Assembly (NCBI RefSeq): GCF_900166635.1
Contig: NZ_LT800497.1
Location: 472,303 to 536,302 of the forward strand
DNA: 64,000 bases
Reading direction: 5' to 3'
Origin: Oceanobacillus timonensis
GTDB lineage: Bacteria; Bacillota; Bacilli; Bacillales; Amphibacillaceae
Shown: positions 46,049 through 54,293 of the stretch, in pieces
Layout: each line of letters opens with the position of its first letter
Numbering within the stretch: position 1 is the first letter of the stretch
The notes under the pieces: model-generated
Database searches by the model: none
Seen by the model: the letters and a program-made list of their open reading frames with translations, nothing else
Told to the model about the DNA's origin: nothing
Translations under genes and position numbers: made by a program

Positions 46049-47101
46049 ATGATTACAGATGTAACAGTAACACATACGAGAAATAAGTTAAAAGAGCCAT
46101 TCATTACAGCCGTTCGAAGTGTGGATGAAATAGAGTCACTCACGATAACAATGGAAACCGATGATGGGTTTTATGGAGTTGGAGCAGCATCGCCAACTTT
46201 AAAAATAACAGGAGATTCCTTAGAAAGCATACAGAGTGCTATCACGGGTCCAATTAAACAAGCAATCATCAGAGAGCCGCTAAGTTCCTTGGAACATTTA
46301 GTTACGAAAGTAAGAGATGCCTGTATTGGTAATACAAGTGCAAAGGCAGCTGTTGATATTGCTTTGTATGATTTGTTTTCCAGAAAAGACCAACTTCCTA
46401 TGTACCAATTTCTAGGTGGGTATCAAAGTGAGATTACGACAGATATGACATTAAGTATTGGAGAAGAAAATGATATGGCTGTAAAAGCAAAGACATTGGT
46501 GCAACAAGGATTTAAAGCATTGAAGATAAAACTTGGGGGTGCGTTTCAAGAGGATTTATCACGTATGAGACGATTGCGTCAGACAGTTGGTGAATCCATT
46601 CAGTTACGAATTGATGCAAATCAGAGCTGGGATGCGAAGACTGCCGTCCGATTTATCCGAATGCTTGAGGAGGAGCAGCTTGATGTTGAATTTATTGAAC
46701 AGCCGGTAAAGGCAGCTGATTTTAAAGGATTGGCTTATGTAACCAATCATGTCCATACACCAATTATGGCAGACGAAAGTCTCTTTTCTCCAGCGGATGC
46801 ACTGAGGTTGGTTCAAATGAGTGCCTGTGATTTATTTAATATTAAACTGATGAAGTCCGGAGGAATCCGGGAAGCGATTGTGATAGCAGATATTGCGGAG
46901 GCTGCCGGTATACCCTGCATGATCGGCAGCATGATGGAATCACCGATTTCTGTTTCAGCAGCTGCACATCTTGCTTGCGGACATCGGAACATTATTTATG
47001 CTGATTTAGATGCTCCGCTTTGGTTGAAAAAATGGGAAGGTACGGTGGGAGATAGAACAGTGGCATATGAAGATTCACGAATTAGGTGTTTGCAAAGGTA
47101 A
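46049..47101 (+). CDS. Dipeptide epimerase (enolase superfamily, YkfB-like)
   Basis: 350 residues from ATG 46049 after CAGGAGG. It belongs to the muconate-lactonising group that epimerises L-Ala-D/L-Glu during murein recycling. The catalytic lysines are in FKALKIKLGG (KxK) and FNIKLMKSGG. The metal ligands are in RIDANQSW, EFIEQPV and IMADESLFS. The DxD motif of dipeptide epimerases is visible as YADLDAPLWL near the end, supporting this over other subgroups. It lies 50 bases after the DUF819 gene. Confidence 0.85.
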   Translation: MITDVTVTHTRNKLKEPFITAVRSVDEIESLTITMETDDGFYGVGAASPTLKITGDSLESIQSAITGPIKQAIIREPLSSLEHLVTKVRDACIGNTSAKAAVDIALYDLFSRKDQLPMYQFLGGYQSEITTDMTLSIGEENDMAVKAKTLVQQGFKALKIKLGGAFQEDLSRMRRLRQTVGESIQLRIDANQSWDAKTAVRFIRMLEEEQLDVEFIEQPVKAADFKGLAYVTNHVHTPIMADESLFSPADALRLVQMSACDLFNIKLMKSGGIREAIVIADIAEAAGIPCMIGSMMESPISVSAAAHLACGHRNIIYADLDAPLWLKKWEGTVGDRTVAYEDSRIRCLQR

Positions 47102-47254
47102 AGGAGAATGAAAATGTACACTGCGATGGAGTTCCCTGTGTACACTTCCTATTAAAAATTGGAAACAAAAACGGATTGGTCTTCTGCATGATATTTGTTA
47201 GGACGTAAACCAGTGTAAAAGAAAATAAAGCAAAGTAGAAGAGAAAACCTGCTA

Positions 47255-47382
47255 TTGCAATTCACTCTATACACTGTTATAATCTCTTTATGTGAGTTTA
47301 GGTAGGGTGCTTTCTGCATCACGAACGACTCTTCGAATAACTCTGTTTCCAAGGGACTCAGGGCAAAAAGGAGTAGAAGAAC
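47255..47382 (+). promoter_or_regulatory. rpmE2 promoter and leader
   Basis: TTGCAA (47255-47260), 17 bases, TATAAT (47278-47283), followed by a ~95-base leader with possible pairing (GAGTTTA/TAACTC). L31 genes in Firmicutes often have autoregulatory leaders, but I could not confirm a named motif. Confidence 0.6.
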
Positions 47383-47628
47383 ATGAAACAAGATATTCAT
47401 CCAGAGTACAGAAAAGTCGTTTTTCTGGACACTAGTACGAATTACAAGTTCTTAAGCGGATCAACAAGAGAATCAGACGAAACAATTGAGTGGGAAGACG
47501 GTAATACGTACCCGCTATTAAAAGTTGAAATCAGCTCTGATTCACATCCATTCTACACTGGGAAGCAAAAAGCTGACAAAGTCGGCGGCCGTGTGGATCG
47601 CTTTAAGAAAAAATATAATCTTAGCTAA
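47383..47628 (+). CDS. rpmE2: Ribosomal protein L31, type B (zinc-independent)
   Basis: 81 residues. It begins [20 protein letters not shown] and has the [20 protein letters not shown] block of L31. It lacks the CxxC zinc pairs and has the inserted [20 protein letters not shown] segment of type B. In B. subtilis the zinc type (rpmE) stands between rho and tdk and the type B paralogue (ytiA) is Zur-controlled elsewhere. Here type B occupies the rho-tdk place. No Zur box was recognised upstream. Confidence 0.93.
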   Translation: MKQDIHPEYRKVVFLDTSTNYKFLSGSTRESDETIEWEDGNTYPLLKVEISSDSHPFYTGKQKADKVGGRVDRFKKKYNLS

Positions 47629-47683
47629 TCATCTGATTGACCGGGCAATGCCGGTTGAAAAGATTTTTGTAAGGATTGGAACC

Positions 47684-47726
47684 GGAAAAGACAGGCAGAA
47701 TGTCTCATTTTGCCTGTCTTTTCCTT
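47684..47726 (+). terminator. rpmE2 terminator
   Basis: GGAAAAGACAGGCA (47684-47697) pairs with TGCCTGTCTTTTCC (47711-47724), then TTT. Confidence 0.85.
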
Positions 47727-47766
47727 TCAATGAAAGCCCATGAAGGTGTATAATAGGTACACGATT

Positions 47767-47904
47767 TATATAAATTGAATTAATAAATATACCTTTTGTA
47801 TTTGAAAAATGAATTCATTTATTTCAAGGTTAAACACTTTAACTAGCGGAGTGTTTTTCCAGAGCGAATGTCAGAAGGTAAAACGTTAATTTCCATTTAT
47901 TTAG
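47767..47904. repeat. MITE-like element family A, copy 3
   Basis: 138 bases very close to copy 1 (9374-9507). It begins TATATAAATTGAATTAATAA and ends near TTAATTTCCATTTATT. It contains the GAAAAATGAATTCATTTATT palindrome and GTGTTTTTCCAGAGCG. It sits between rpmE2 and tdk. Confidence 0.85.
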
Positions 47905-48035
47905 TATGGTTTCGATTCTTAGTGAAATAAAACATATACTTGCTCTTTTTAATGTCCTTTCTTGTATATTGCGCATTGAGAAGAGTTTCTATTTGAATAT
48001 ACTTATATATCAATTCGTGAGAGGAGTTTCTCCAA

Positions 48036-48659
48036 ATGCATATAATGAAGCGGAACGGGTGGGTTGAACTAATCTGCGGAAGTATGTTTTCCGGAAAATC
48101 AGAGGAATTAATCCGTCGTGTCAGAAGAGCAACGTTTGCACATTTAAATGTATGTGTATTTAAACCGGCTATAGATACGCGTTATGATGAAAAGGCAGTA
48201 GTTTCTCATGATGGGACAACAACTATTGCAAAGTCCATACGGGATGCGGCGGAAATTTTAGAGGAAATGGAACCGGATATGGATATTGTAGCTATTGACG
48301 AAGTGCAATTTTTTGAGAACAATGTGATTGACGTGATTGAAGAACTTGTTCATAGAGATATCCGGGTCATTGTTGCCGGTTTGGATATGGATTTTCGGGG
48401 AGTTCCTTTTGAGCCCGTACCGCAGCTCATGGCTTTATCGGAATCGGTAACCAAATTAAACGCCATCTGCCCGATTTGCGGTTCGCCGGCAAGCAGAACC
48501 CAGCGTCTCATTGATGGTAAACCGGCATCTTATGATGATCCTGTTATTATGGTTGGAGCTTCTGAATCTTATGAACCGCGCTGCCGTCACCATCATGAAG
48601 TACCCAATCGTCCGGAAGTAAAGATAACAAACAAAGCAGAAAAACAAACGAACCGATAA
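48036..48659 (+). CDS. tdk: Thymidine kinase
   Basis: 207 residues, type II Tdk, ATG with GAGAGGAG. It salvages thymidine. The P-loop is [15 protein letters not shown], and the DEVQFF block is the DExx motif. The lasso zinc site is CPICGSPA and CRHHHEVP: the last ligand is a His where many enzymes have Cys. The charged tail (NKAEKQTNR) is short. A terminator follows. Confidence 0.95.
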   Translation: MHIMKRNGWVELICGSMFSGKSEELIRRVRRATFAHLNVCVFKPAIDTRYDEKAVVSHDGTTTIAKSIRDAAEILEEMEPDMDIVAIDEVQFFENNVIDVIEELVHRDIRVIVAGLDMDFRGVPFEPVPQLMALSESVTKLNAICPICGSPASRTQRLIDGKPASYDDPVIMVGASESYEPRCRHHHEVPNRPEVKITNKAEKQTNR

Positions 48660-48662
48660 TAT

Positions 48663-48698
48663 AAAAAATGCTGACTCTGTCTAAGTCAGCATTTTTTA
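48663..48698 (+). terminator. tdk terminator
   Basis: AAAAAATGCTGAC (48663-48675) pairs with GTCAGCATTTTTT (48685-48697). Confidence 0.88.
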
Positions 48699-48808
48699 AT
48701 GGAAAAAGGAGCAAATATCAGGCGGTGATAAATAGCGAACAATGAACAGGTATGTCGAATCAGTAAAGGAATACGGAAAGTGCAAATTCTTTCGTATCAA
48801 ATGTGTAA

Positions 48809-48837
48809 TTGACCTTGATTCTCCCTTATAATATAAT
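48809..48837 (+). promoter_or_regulatory. prfA operon promoter
   Basis: TTGACC (48809-48814), 17 bases, TATAAT (48832-48837), 31 bases before the prfA start. Confidence 0.7.
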
Positions 48838-48868
48838 TAGACTGTTATAGAGAAAGAGGTGTATTCTC

Positions 48869-49939
48869 GTGTTAGATCGTTTACAGACACTGGAAGATCG
48901 GTATAATAAATTAAATGAAATGTTAAGTGATCCGGAAGTAATCAGTGATACACAAAAACTGCGTGCGTATTCGAAAGAACAGGCTGGGCTGGAAGACGTT
49001 GTCCAGGCCTACCGTGAGTATAAGGAAGTGACATCTCAACTGACAGATGCGAAAGAAATGCTGGAAGATGAATCAGATGATGAAATGCTGGAAATGGCAA
49101 AGATGGAAGTATCTGAATTATCCTCCAGAAAAGAAGAGCTGGAGGAACGGCTGAGGGTTCTCCTGCTTCCGAAAGACCCGAATGACGATAAAAACGTCTT
49201 CATGGAGATTCGTGGTGCAGCCGGTGGAGATGAAGCTGCTTTATTTGCGGGGGATTTATACCGGATGTATTCACGTTATGCGGAAGCGCAGGGCTGGAAA
49301 ATTGACGTGATGGAAGCCAGTTCTACAGGTGTAGGCGGTTATAAAGAGATTATCTTTATGATTGATGGTGCAGACGTTTACTCGAAGTTGAAGTATGAAA
49401 ATGGTGCACATCGTGTGCAGCGTGTCCCGGAAACGGAGTCAGGCGGACGGATTCATACTTCCACGGCAACGGTTGCTGTGCTCCCTGAAGCAGAAGAAGT
49501 AGAAGTAGACGTGCATGAAAAGGATATTCGTGTAGATACGTTTGCTTCCAGCGGACCAGGTGGACAGAGTGTAAATACAACGATGTCAGCGGTACGTTTA
49601 ACGCACGAGCCGACCGGGATTGTGGTTTCTATTCAAGATGAAAAATCACAAATTAAAAATAAAGAAAAAGCGATGAAAGTTTTGCGTGCCCGTATTTACG
49701 ATAAGTTTCAGCAGGAAGCACAGGAAGAATATGATGAAAACCGTAAATCAGCGGTTGGTACAGGGGATCGCTCGGAACGTATTCGTACGTATAACTTCCC
49801 GCAAAACCGGGTAACGGATCATCGTATTGGATTAACGATTCAAAAATTGGATCAGATTATGCAAGGCAAGCTGGATGAATTTATCGAGGCGCTGGTTATG
49901 GAAGAGCAGGCGCAAAAATTAGAACAGATTGGGGAATAA
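48869..49939 (+). CDS. prfA: Peptide chain release factor 1
   Basis: 356 residues from GTG 48869, with GAAAGAGGTG. It recognises UAA and UAG. The GGQ motif lies in [20 protein letters not shown], methylated by the next gene's product. The anticodon-like motif region is [21 protein letters not shown] (PxT-type, RF1). Length is standard. Confidence 0.97.
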   Translation: MLDRLQTLEDRYNKLNEMLSDPEVISDTQKLRAYSKEQAGLEDVVQAYREYKEVTSQLTDAKEMLEDESDDEMLEMAKMEVSELSSRKEELEERLRVLLLPKDPNDDKNVFMEIRGAAGGDEAALFAGDLYRMYSRYAEAQGWKIDVMEASSTGVGGYKEIIFMIDGADVYSKLKYENGAHRVQRVPETESGGRIHTSTATVAVLPEAEEVEVDVHEKDIRVDTFASSGPGGQSVNTTMSAVRLTHEPTGIVVSIQDEKSQIKNKEKAMKVLRARIYDKFQQEAQEEYDENRKSAVGTGDRSERIRTYNFPQNRVTDHRIGLTIQKLDQIMQGKLDEFIEALVMEEQAQKLEQIGE

Positions 49940-49942
49940 TGC

Positions 49943-50806
49943 ATGTCCCAGACAAAAATTTACGAAGTCCTTAACTGGGCTTCTCTTTTTTTAGAAAAAG
50001 CGGGCAGAGAACCGAAAGTAGCAGAAATCTTAATACAGCATCACTTAGGATTATCCAGACAGGAATGGCTGCTTGCTTTACGTGATCCGATTCCGGAAGA
50101 TAAACAGAAGCAGATAGCTGCAGATATTAGAAAACATGCGGAAACAGGAATTCCTGTACAGCACTTGACTGGACATGAAGCATTTTATGGGCGTACCTTT
50201 CAAGTGAATAAGGATGTTTTAATACCGCGTCCGGAAACGGAAGAGCTTGTGCTGGCGGTAAAAGAATACCTCGGTGTGAAAGCAGAACCTGTACGCATTG
50301 TAGATGTTGGTACAGGCAGTGGTGTTATTGCCATTACACTGGCGCTGGAATGGAAGCATGCCGCAGTGTTCGCTACAGATATCTCGGCTGGAGCGCTTCA
50401 GATTGCCGAGCAAAATGCGATACAGTTACAAGCGGATGTTACTTTTTTACAAGGGGATTTTTTAGCCCCTCTATTGCATGATACCAACCCATTTGATGTG
50501 ATTGTTTCCAACCCGCCTTATATTGCAAAATCAGAAGCACAGGCGTTAAGCGATACAGTCCGTGATTTTGATCCGGAACTGGCTCTGTTTGCAGAAGCGG
50601 ACGGCATGGCTGCGTACCTTAAGATTATCCAGCAAATGAAACGGATGCCCTTGAAACAGGATACGTTGCTTGCTCTGGAAATCGGCCATACGCAGGGGGA
50701 ACTTGTTGAACAATATATCAAACAAGCATTTCCGGGAAGTCATGTGGAAATCAAACAGGATATAAATGGAAAAGACCGCATCGTATTGGCAACGCATTTC
50801 AGCTGA
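49943..50806 (+). CDS. prmC: Release factor glutamine methyltransferase PrmC
   Basis: 287 residues, three bases after prfA. It methylates the Gln of the GGQ motif of RF1/RF2. The N-terminal helical domain (1-85) is followed by DVLIPRPETEELV, the SAM loop IVDVGTGSGVIAITLA and the catalytic NPPY in IVSNPPYIAKSE. The pair prfA-prmC is nearly universal. Confidence 0.95.
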   Translation: MSQTKIYEVLNWASLFLEKAGREPKVAEILIQHHLGLSRQEWLLALRDPIPEDKQKQIAADIRKHAETGIPVQHLTGHEAFYGRTFQVNKDVLIPRPETEELVLAVKEYLGVKAEPVRIVDVGTGSGVIAITLALEWKHAAVFATDISAGALQIAEQNAIQLQADVTFLQGDFLAPLLHDTNPFDVIVSNPPYIAKSEAQALSDTVRDFDPELALFAEADGMAAYLKIIQQMKRMPLKQDTLLALEIGHTQGELVEQYIKQAFPGSHVEIKQDINGKDRIVLATHFS

Positions 50807-50871
50807 TATCTCCATGCCCCATATCATAAAATAATATACTCTGATTTCAAATATATATTTCTATCAATCTT

Positions 50872-50901
50872 GTATAAGCCGAAATCTCCTTGTCCAAACT
50901 A
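50872..50901 (+). promoter_or_regulatory. sigma-F promoter of spoIIR
   Basis: GTATA (50872-50876), 15 bases, GTCCAAACTA (50892-50901) matches the sigma-F pattern GYATA-N15-GGNNANANTR with one mismatch. spoIIR is a forespore sigma-F gene in B. subtilis. The predicted start is about 25 bases from the ATG. Confidence 0.65.
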
Positions 50902-50932
50902 TTTCATAAATAGGCGGAAGGGAGATTTTTTT

Positions 50933-51535
50933 ATGAAAAAAGTATGGTTTGCTATTGGACTTTTATTTTTATTATTATCTATTATTCCTGTAATTAGTGT
51001 AGCAAAAGAAATGCAAAATAAAGAGCTCGACTATCAAGTTATCCCGGACGAAGCAATCAGGCTGCGCATTCTGGCCAACAGTGACAGTGAGAAAGATCAG
51101 GACGTCAAACACAAGGTACGTGATGAAGTCAATGAAGTTATTACAGAATGGGTGAAAGATATAGATGATATTGAAGAGGCGAGACAGCTGATTAATGACC
51201 GGCTCCCTGAATTAGAAGAAGTGATTAAGGATACACTAAAAAAAGAAAACAGTGACGAAGATTTCGAACTGGAGTATCGAGAGGATGTTTCCTTTCCTGC
51301 AAAATTATATGGAAACTATCTTTATCCAGAAGGAGAGTATGAAGCGATTTTAGTCACGATAGGAGAAGGTTCTGGTGCGAACTGGTGGTGTGTCCTGTTT
51401 CCGCCGTTATGCTTTTTAGATTTCTTTAACGGTACATCAGTAGCAGAGGGAGAAGAAGCACAGGCGCAAGCAGAAGAGGAAGAAGAAGAAGTCGAAGTAG
51501 AATTCTTTCTATTTAAATGGTTAGGGTTGTCATAG
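50933..51535 (+). CDS. spoIIR: Stage II sporulation protein R
   Basis: 200 residues from ATG 50933 with AAGGGAG; the TTG at 50870 overlaps the sigma-F promoter. SpoIIR is secreted from the forespore and triggers SpoIIGA to process pro-sigma-E in the mother cell. A signal helix (residues 4-24) is followed by VIPDEAIRLRILANSDSEKDQ, the core family motif, FPAKLYGNYLYPEGEYEAI and GANWWCVLFPPLCFLDF. The tail is very acidic (EEEEEEVEVEFF). Confidence 0.95.
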   Translation: MKKVWFAIGLLFLLLSIIPVISVAKEMQNKELDYQVIPDEAIRLRILANSDSEKDQDVKHKVRDEVNEVITEWVKDIDDIEEARQLINDRLPELEEVIKDTLKKENSDEDFELEYREDVSFPAKLYGNYLYPEGEYEAILVTIGEGSGANWWCVLFPPLCFLDFFNGTSVAEGEEAQAQAEEEEEEVEVEFFLFKWLGLS

Positions 51536-51652
51536 TTTTGTTCACGGAGACATAAGCTTGTAGTAAAGAGGAACTTGATATAGCGGAACATTTTATCCAC
51601 AGAACGAGGATTGCGTGAATCAGGTTGATATCTCAAGAATGGAGGATGGAAC

Positions 51653-52054
51653 ATGCAAATCTACCAAGTCAAAGAAGCGAAGATAGAGCTGATGGAGGAA
51701 TTTATTCAAAAGAATGAAGGGCTTTCCGGCAAAAAATTGACAAAAGATAGTTACGTGGTAGAGATTAACGGAAAGATTGAAGGCTGTTTTAACCTGTATA
51801 TGGTCGATGATTCAACGTATTGGCTGAAGCAATTATATTTAACGAAAGAACACGTTCAAAAATTGTTTGTTGTTTTTGAATCTGTGCTCGTTATTTCCCG
51901 AGAAAATAATATAAAATGTGTATATGTGCATAATCAGAGCCCAGTTGTGGATATCTTGTTGGAGTCTTTACAATTCAAAAGAGAAAGCGATGTCACTTTT
52001 AAAAATATAAATTCAGAAAAAACAGGGAATTGGTGGGCATATCAAGTTTCTTAG
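51653..52054 (+). CDS. ywlB: YwlB-like N-acetyltransferase fold protein
   Basis: 133 residues. The position between spoIIR and ywlC and the strand pattern (VVEINGKIEGCFNLYMVDD, YWLKQLYLTKEHVQKLFVV) support YwlB, a GNAT-like protein of unknown substrate. The acetyl-CoA loop (QxxGxG/A) is not clear, so catalysis is uncertain. It is monocistronic or in the spoIIR transcript. Confidence 0.7.
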   Translation: MQIYQVKEAKIELMEEFIQKNEGLSGKKLTKDSYVVEINGKIEGCFNLYMVDDSTYWLKQLYLTKEHVQKLFVVFESVLVISRENNIKCVYVHNQSPVVDILLESLQFKRESDVTFKNINSEKTGNWWAYQVS

Positions 52055-52121
52055 CCTATTTGAAAATGATCAACCCTTGCTATAAGCAGAATGACATTCT
52101 GTTTTGTTTGTCAAGCAAAAA

Positions 52122-52215
52122 TTATACACACTACTCACAGGGGTCTGTGTATAATTAGGGGATATATGTGAGCAATTATTTATTTGTGGATAAAATCCGT
52201 GGATAATGTGTATAA
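52122..52215. promoter_or_regulatory. DnaA-box cluster upstream of ywlC
   Basis: Within 94 bases there are four perfect DnaA boxes (TTATNCACA in either strand): 52122-52130, 52146-52154, 52185-52193 and 52207-52215. A fifth, 52198-52206, has one mismatch. Others lie at 51593-51601 and, in ywlC itself, at 52639-52647, 53058-53066 and 53220-53228. In B. subtilis the ywlC upstream region is one of the known DnaA-box clusters that titrate DnaA. Confidence 0.8.
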
Positions 52216-52290
52216 ATAGACGGAGATTGACCTTTTTTGCGTTTCTGCTGTGTATCAACTAAAATAGAAACGTAGAAAAGAGGGAAAGAT

Positions 52291-53319
52291 ATGCACACGA
52301 AAGTATGGAGAATGGACGCAGAAAATATAATGGATAAAGATTTAAAAGAAGCAGCAGCTATATTGAAAGCAGGAGAGGTTGTTGCTTTTCCTACAGAAAC
52401 CGTATATGGGCTGGGAGCAGATGCCACGGAAGAAGCAGCTGTCCGTAAAATATTTGAGGCAAAGGGACGGCCGCAAGATAATCCATTGATTGCCCATGTG
52501 GCCTCTATAGATCAATTAAAAGAACTTGTGACATGTATTCCAGACTATGTGTATACGTTAATCCAAGCCTTCTCTCCTGGCCCATTAACATATATTTTAC
52601 CGGCAAGTGATGACTGTGCAGATAATGTTAAAGCAGGGTTATCCACAATTGGTGTACGAATTCCCAGTCATCCGATTGCCCTAGCTTTTATTCAAGCAGC
52701 GGGAAAACCGGTTGCAGCACCAAGCGCTAACGTGTCCGGAAAGCCTAGTCCGACTGCTGCAGAGCATGTGTATGAAGATTTAAACGGACGAATAAGTGGT
52801 TTGATTGATGGTGGACAGACGGGCGTTGGTTTGGAATCAACCGTGATCGATTGTACGGGAGAAATCCCGGTTATTTTGCGTCCTGGCGGCGTAACGAAAG
52901 AACAATTGGAGCGGGTGACAGGTACGGTCATGATGGATCCGGGACTTGTTAAATCGTCTGAAGATCGGCCGAAAGCGCCTGGGATGAAATATAAACACTA
53001 TGCGCCTGAAGTTCCGCTTTATTTATTCGCAGGTACCAGCCAGGCATTCCGGCAATATGTGGATAAGGAAATGCAAGCAGGAAACAGAGTGGGTGTGCTG
53101 ATGTCTGATCAAACAGCTGCTATGTTTACAGAAGAAGTGTATATCCACAAGCTGGGAAGAACGATAGAAGAAATTGCATCTTCATTATATGATGGTTTAC
53201 GCTTTTTCAAACAAGCAAATGTGGATAAAATTATTTGTGAAACATTTTCTGAAAATGGAATCGGCCAAGCTGTAATGAACCGTCTGCGAAAGGCAGCCGA
53301 CCGTGTTATAGAGGAATAA
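52291..53319 (+). CDS. ywlC: Threonylcarbamoyl-AMP synthase (YwlC, Sua5 type)
   Basis: 342 residues. It makes threonylcarbamoyl-AMP for the t6A37 modification of ANN-decoding tRNAs. The N-terminal YrdC domain (to about 210) has VVAFPTETVYGLGADAT, KGRPQDNPLIAHV and APSANVSGKPSPTAAEHV. The linker (GMKYKHYAPEVPLYLF) leads to a C-terminal Rossmann-like Sua5 domain absent from the short TsaC form. Start ATG 52291 follows AGAGGG. The DnaA-box cluster upstream may repress it. Confidence 0.93.
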   Translation: MHTKVWRMDAENIMDKDLKEAAAILKAGEVVAFPTETVYGLGADATEEAAVRKIFEAKGRPQDNPLIAHVASIDQLKELVTCIPDYVYTLIQAFSPGPLTYILPASDDCADNVKAGLSTIGVRIPSHPIALAFIQAAGKPVAAPSANVSGKPSPTAAEHVYEDLNGRISGLIDGGQTGVGLESTVIDCTGEIPVILRPGGVTKEQLERVTGTVMMDPGLVKSSEDRPKAPGMKYKHYAPEVPLYLFAGTSQAFRQYVDKEMQAGNRVGVLMSDQTAAMFTEEVYIHKLGRTIEEIASSLYDGLRFFKQANVDKIICETFSENGIGQAVMNRLRKAADRVIEE

Positions 53320-53356
53320 ATAAACACAGTATTCATGAAAAGCATTCATATTCCAT

Positions 53357-53394
53357 CCTTTTAAAGCATAAGTTGTACAAGCATGCTTTAAAGG
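53357..53394 (+). promoter_or_regulatory. Hairpin masking the mntP ribosome site
   Basis: CCTTTTAAAGCA (53357-53368) pairs with TGCTTTAAAGG (53384-53394) except for one bulged T. The second arm contains the start of the AAAGGGGG ribosome site (53390-53397) for mntP. No yybP-ykoY aptamer was recognised here. Confidence 0.5.
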
Positions 53395-53405
53395 GGGATG
53401 TATGG

Positions 53406-53954
53406 ATGTTTTTTTCTATCGAACTACTTTCATTAGCCTTACTCGCAATCGGTTTAAGCATGGACGCATTCTCCATCAGCTTAGGCTTGGGAATGAATAA
53501 GATACGCTTGAAACGGATTGCGATAATTGGTCTGGTAATTGGCAGCTTCCATATGCTTTTCCCGATGGCAGGCATGCTGCTTGGACATGCATTATCCGAA
53601 CAGGTAGGACAGTGGACGGCACTCGCTTCAGGAATCTTGTTATTCTTTATTGGCGCCCATATGTTTTTCTCTGCTTTTCGTATATCGGATGAATATCGCT
53701 GGCAGCCAGCCGGTATCGGATTATGGATATTAGCTGGCAGTGTCAGTCTGGACAGTTTCACAGTAGGTTTCAGTCTTGGGATTTCAGGCGTAACCATCGT
53801 TATTACGCTTATTATTTTTGGAGTCGTAAGTTGTTTATTGACGTGGGCAGGTTTGCTATTAGGAAGACACCTGCAAGGCTTTCTGGGCAGCTATAGTGAA
53901 ATGTTTGGAGGGCTTATTCTTTCCTGTTTTGGAATTTATATGTTATTCAGCTGA
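53406..53954 (+). CDS. mntP: Manganese efflux pump MntP (YwlD)
   Basis: 182 residues from ATG 53406 with AAAGGGGG. There are six membrane helices in two inverted halves; each has the conserved acidic motif (SMDAFSISLGLGM, and SLDSFTVGFSLGIS). These Asp residues line the Mn2+ path. The family is the LysE-like MntP exporter. It is a second Mn exporter besides the TerC protein at 2723. Its position after ywlC matches B. subtilis ywlD. Confidence 0.93.
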   Translation: MFFSIELLSLALLAIGLSMDAFSISLGLGMNKIRLKRIAIIGLVIGSFHMLFPMAGMLLGHALSEQVGQWTALASGILLFFIGAHMFFSAFRISDEYRWQPAGIGLWILAGSVSLDSFTVGFSLGISGVTIVITLIIFGVVSCLLTWAGLLLGRHLQGFLGSYSEMFGGLILSCFGIYMLFS

Positions 53955-54044
53955 TGAGCGACGCCGTTGTCATTCGTAAAATATCAAGAAAAATCTATCC
54001 CCTTTGCAAGCATTTCCTGCCATAGCCCGGCGTGATATAGAAAA

Positions 54045-54230
54045 CCTGTATTTCCAAAGAGGTGCGGGTTTTTCTCCATTTATCGCAGCTTGGGGATAGA
54101 GCAGCCAGTAACGGCCCGATTCGTTCCTGCCTACAGGACGTAAGCCACAAAGGAGCCTGAGACGTAACGTCTGCACTGGCACATCCCTCTGCGTCGAAAC
54201 CCACCACTGAAGGAAGTTTCACTTTATGAT
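54045..54230. repeat. Repeat family D, copy 2
   Basis: Non-coding DNA between mntP and ywlE. It has GCGGGTTTTTCTCC near 54065, a GAGCAGCCAGTAACGG segment and an end GAAGGAAGTTTCACTTTA, similar in order to 35845-35990. No ORF with a ribosome site. Confidence 0.45.
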
Positions 54231-54293
54231 ATGATAAATGAAAATATATTATTAAAAATGTACCCAGCATGTTATAAACAGGAGGATATACCT

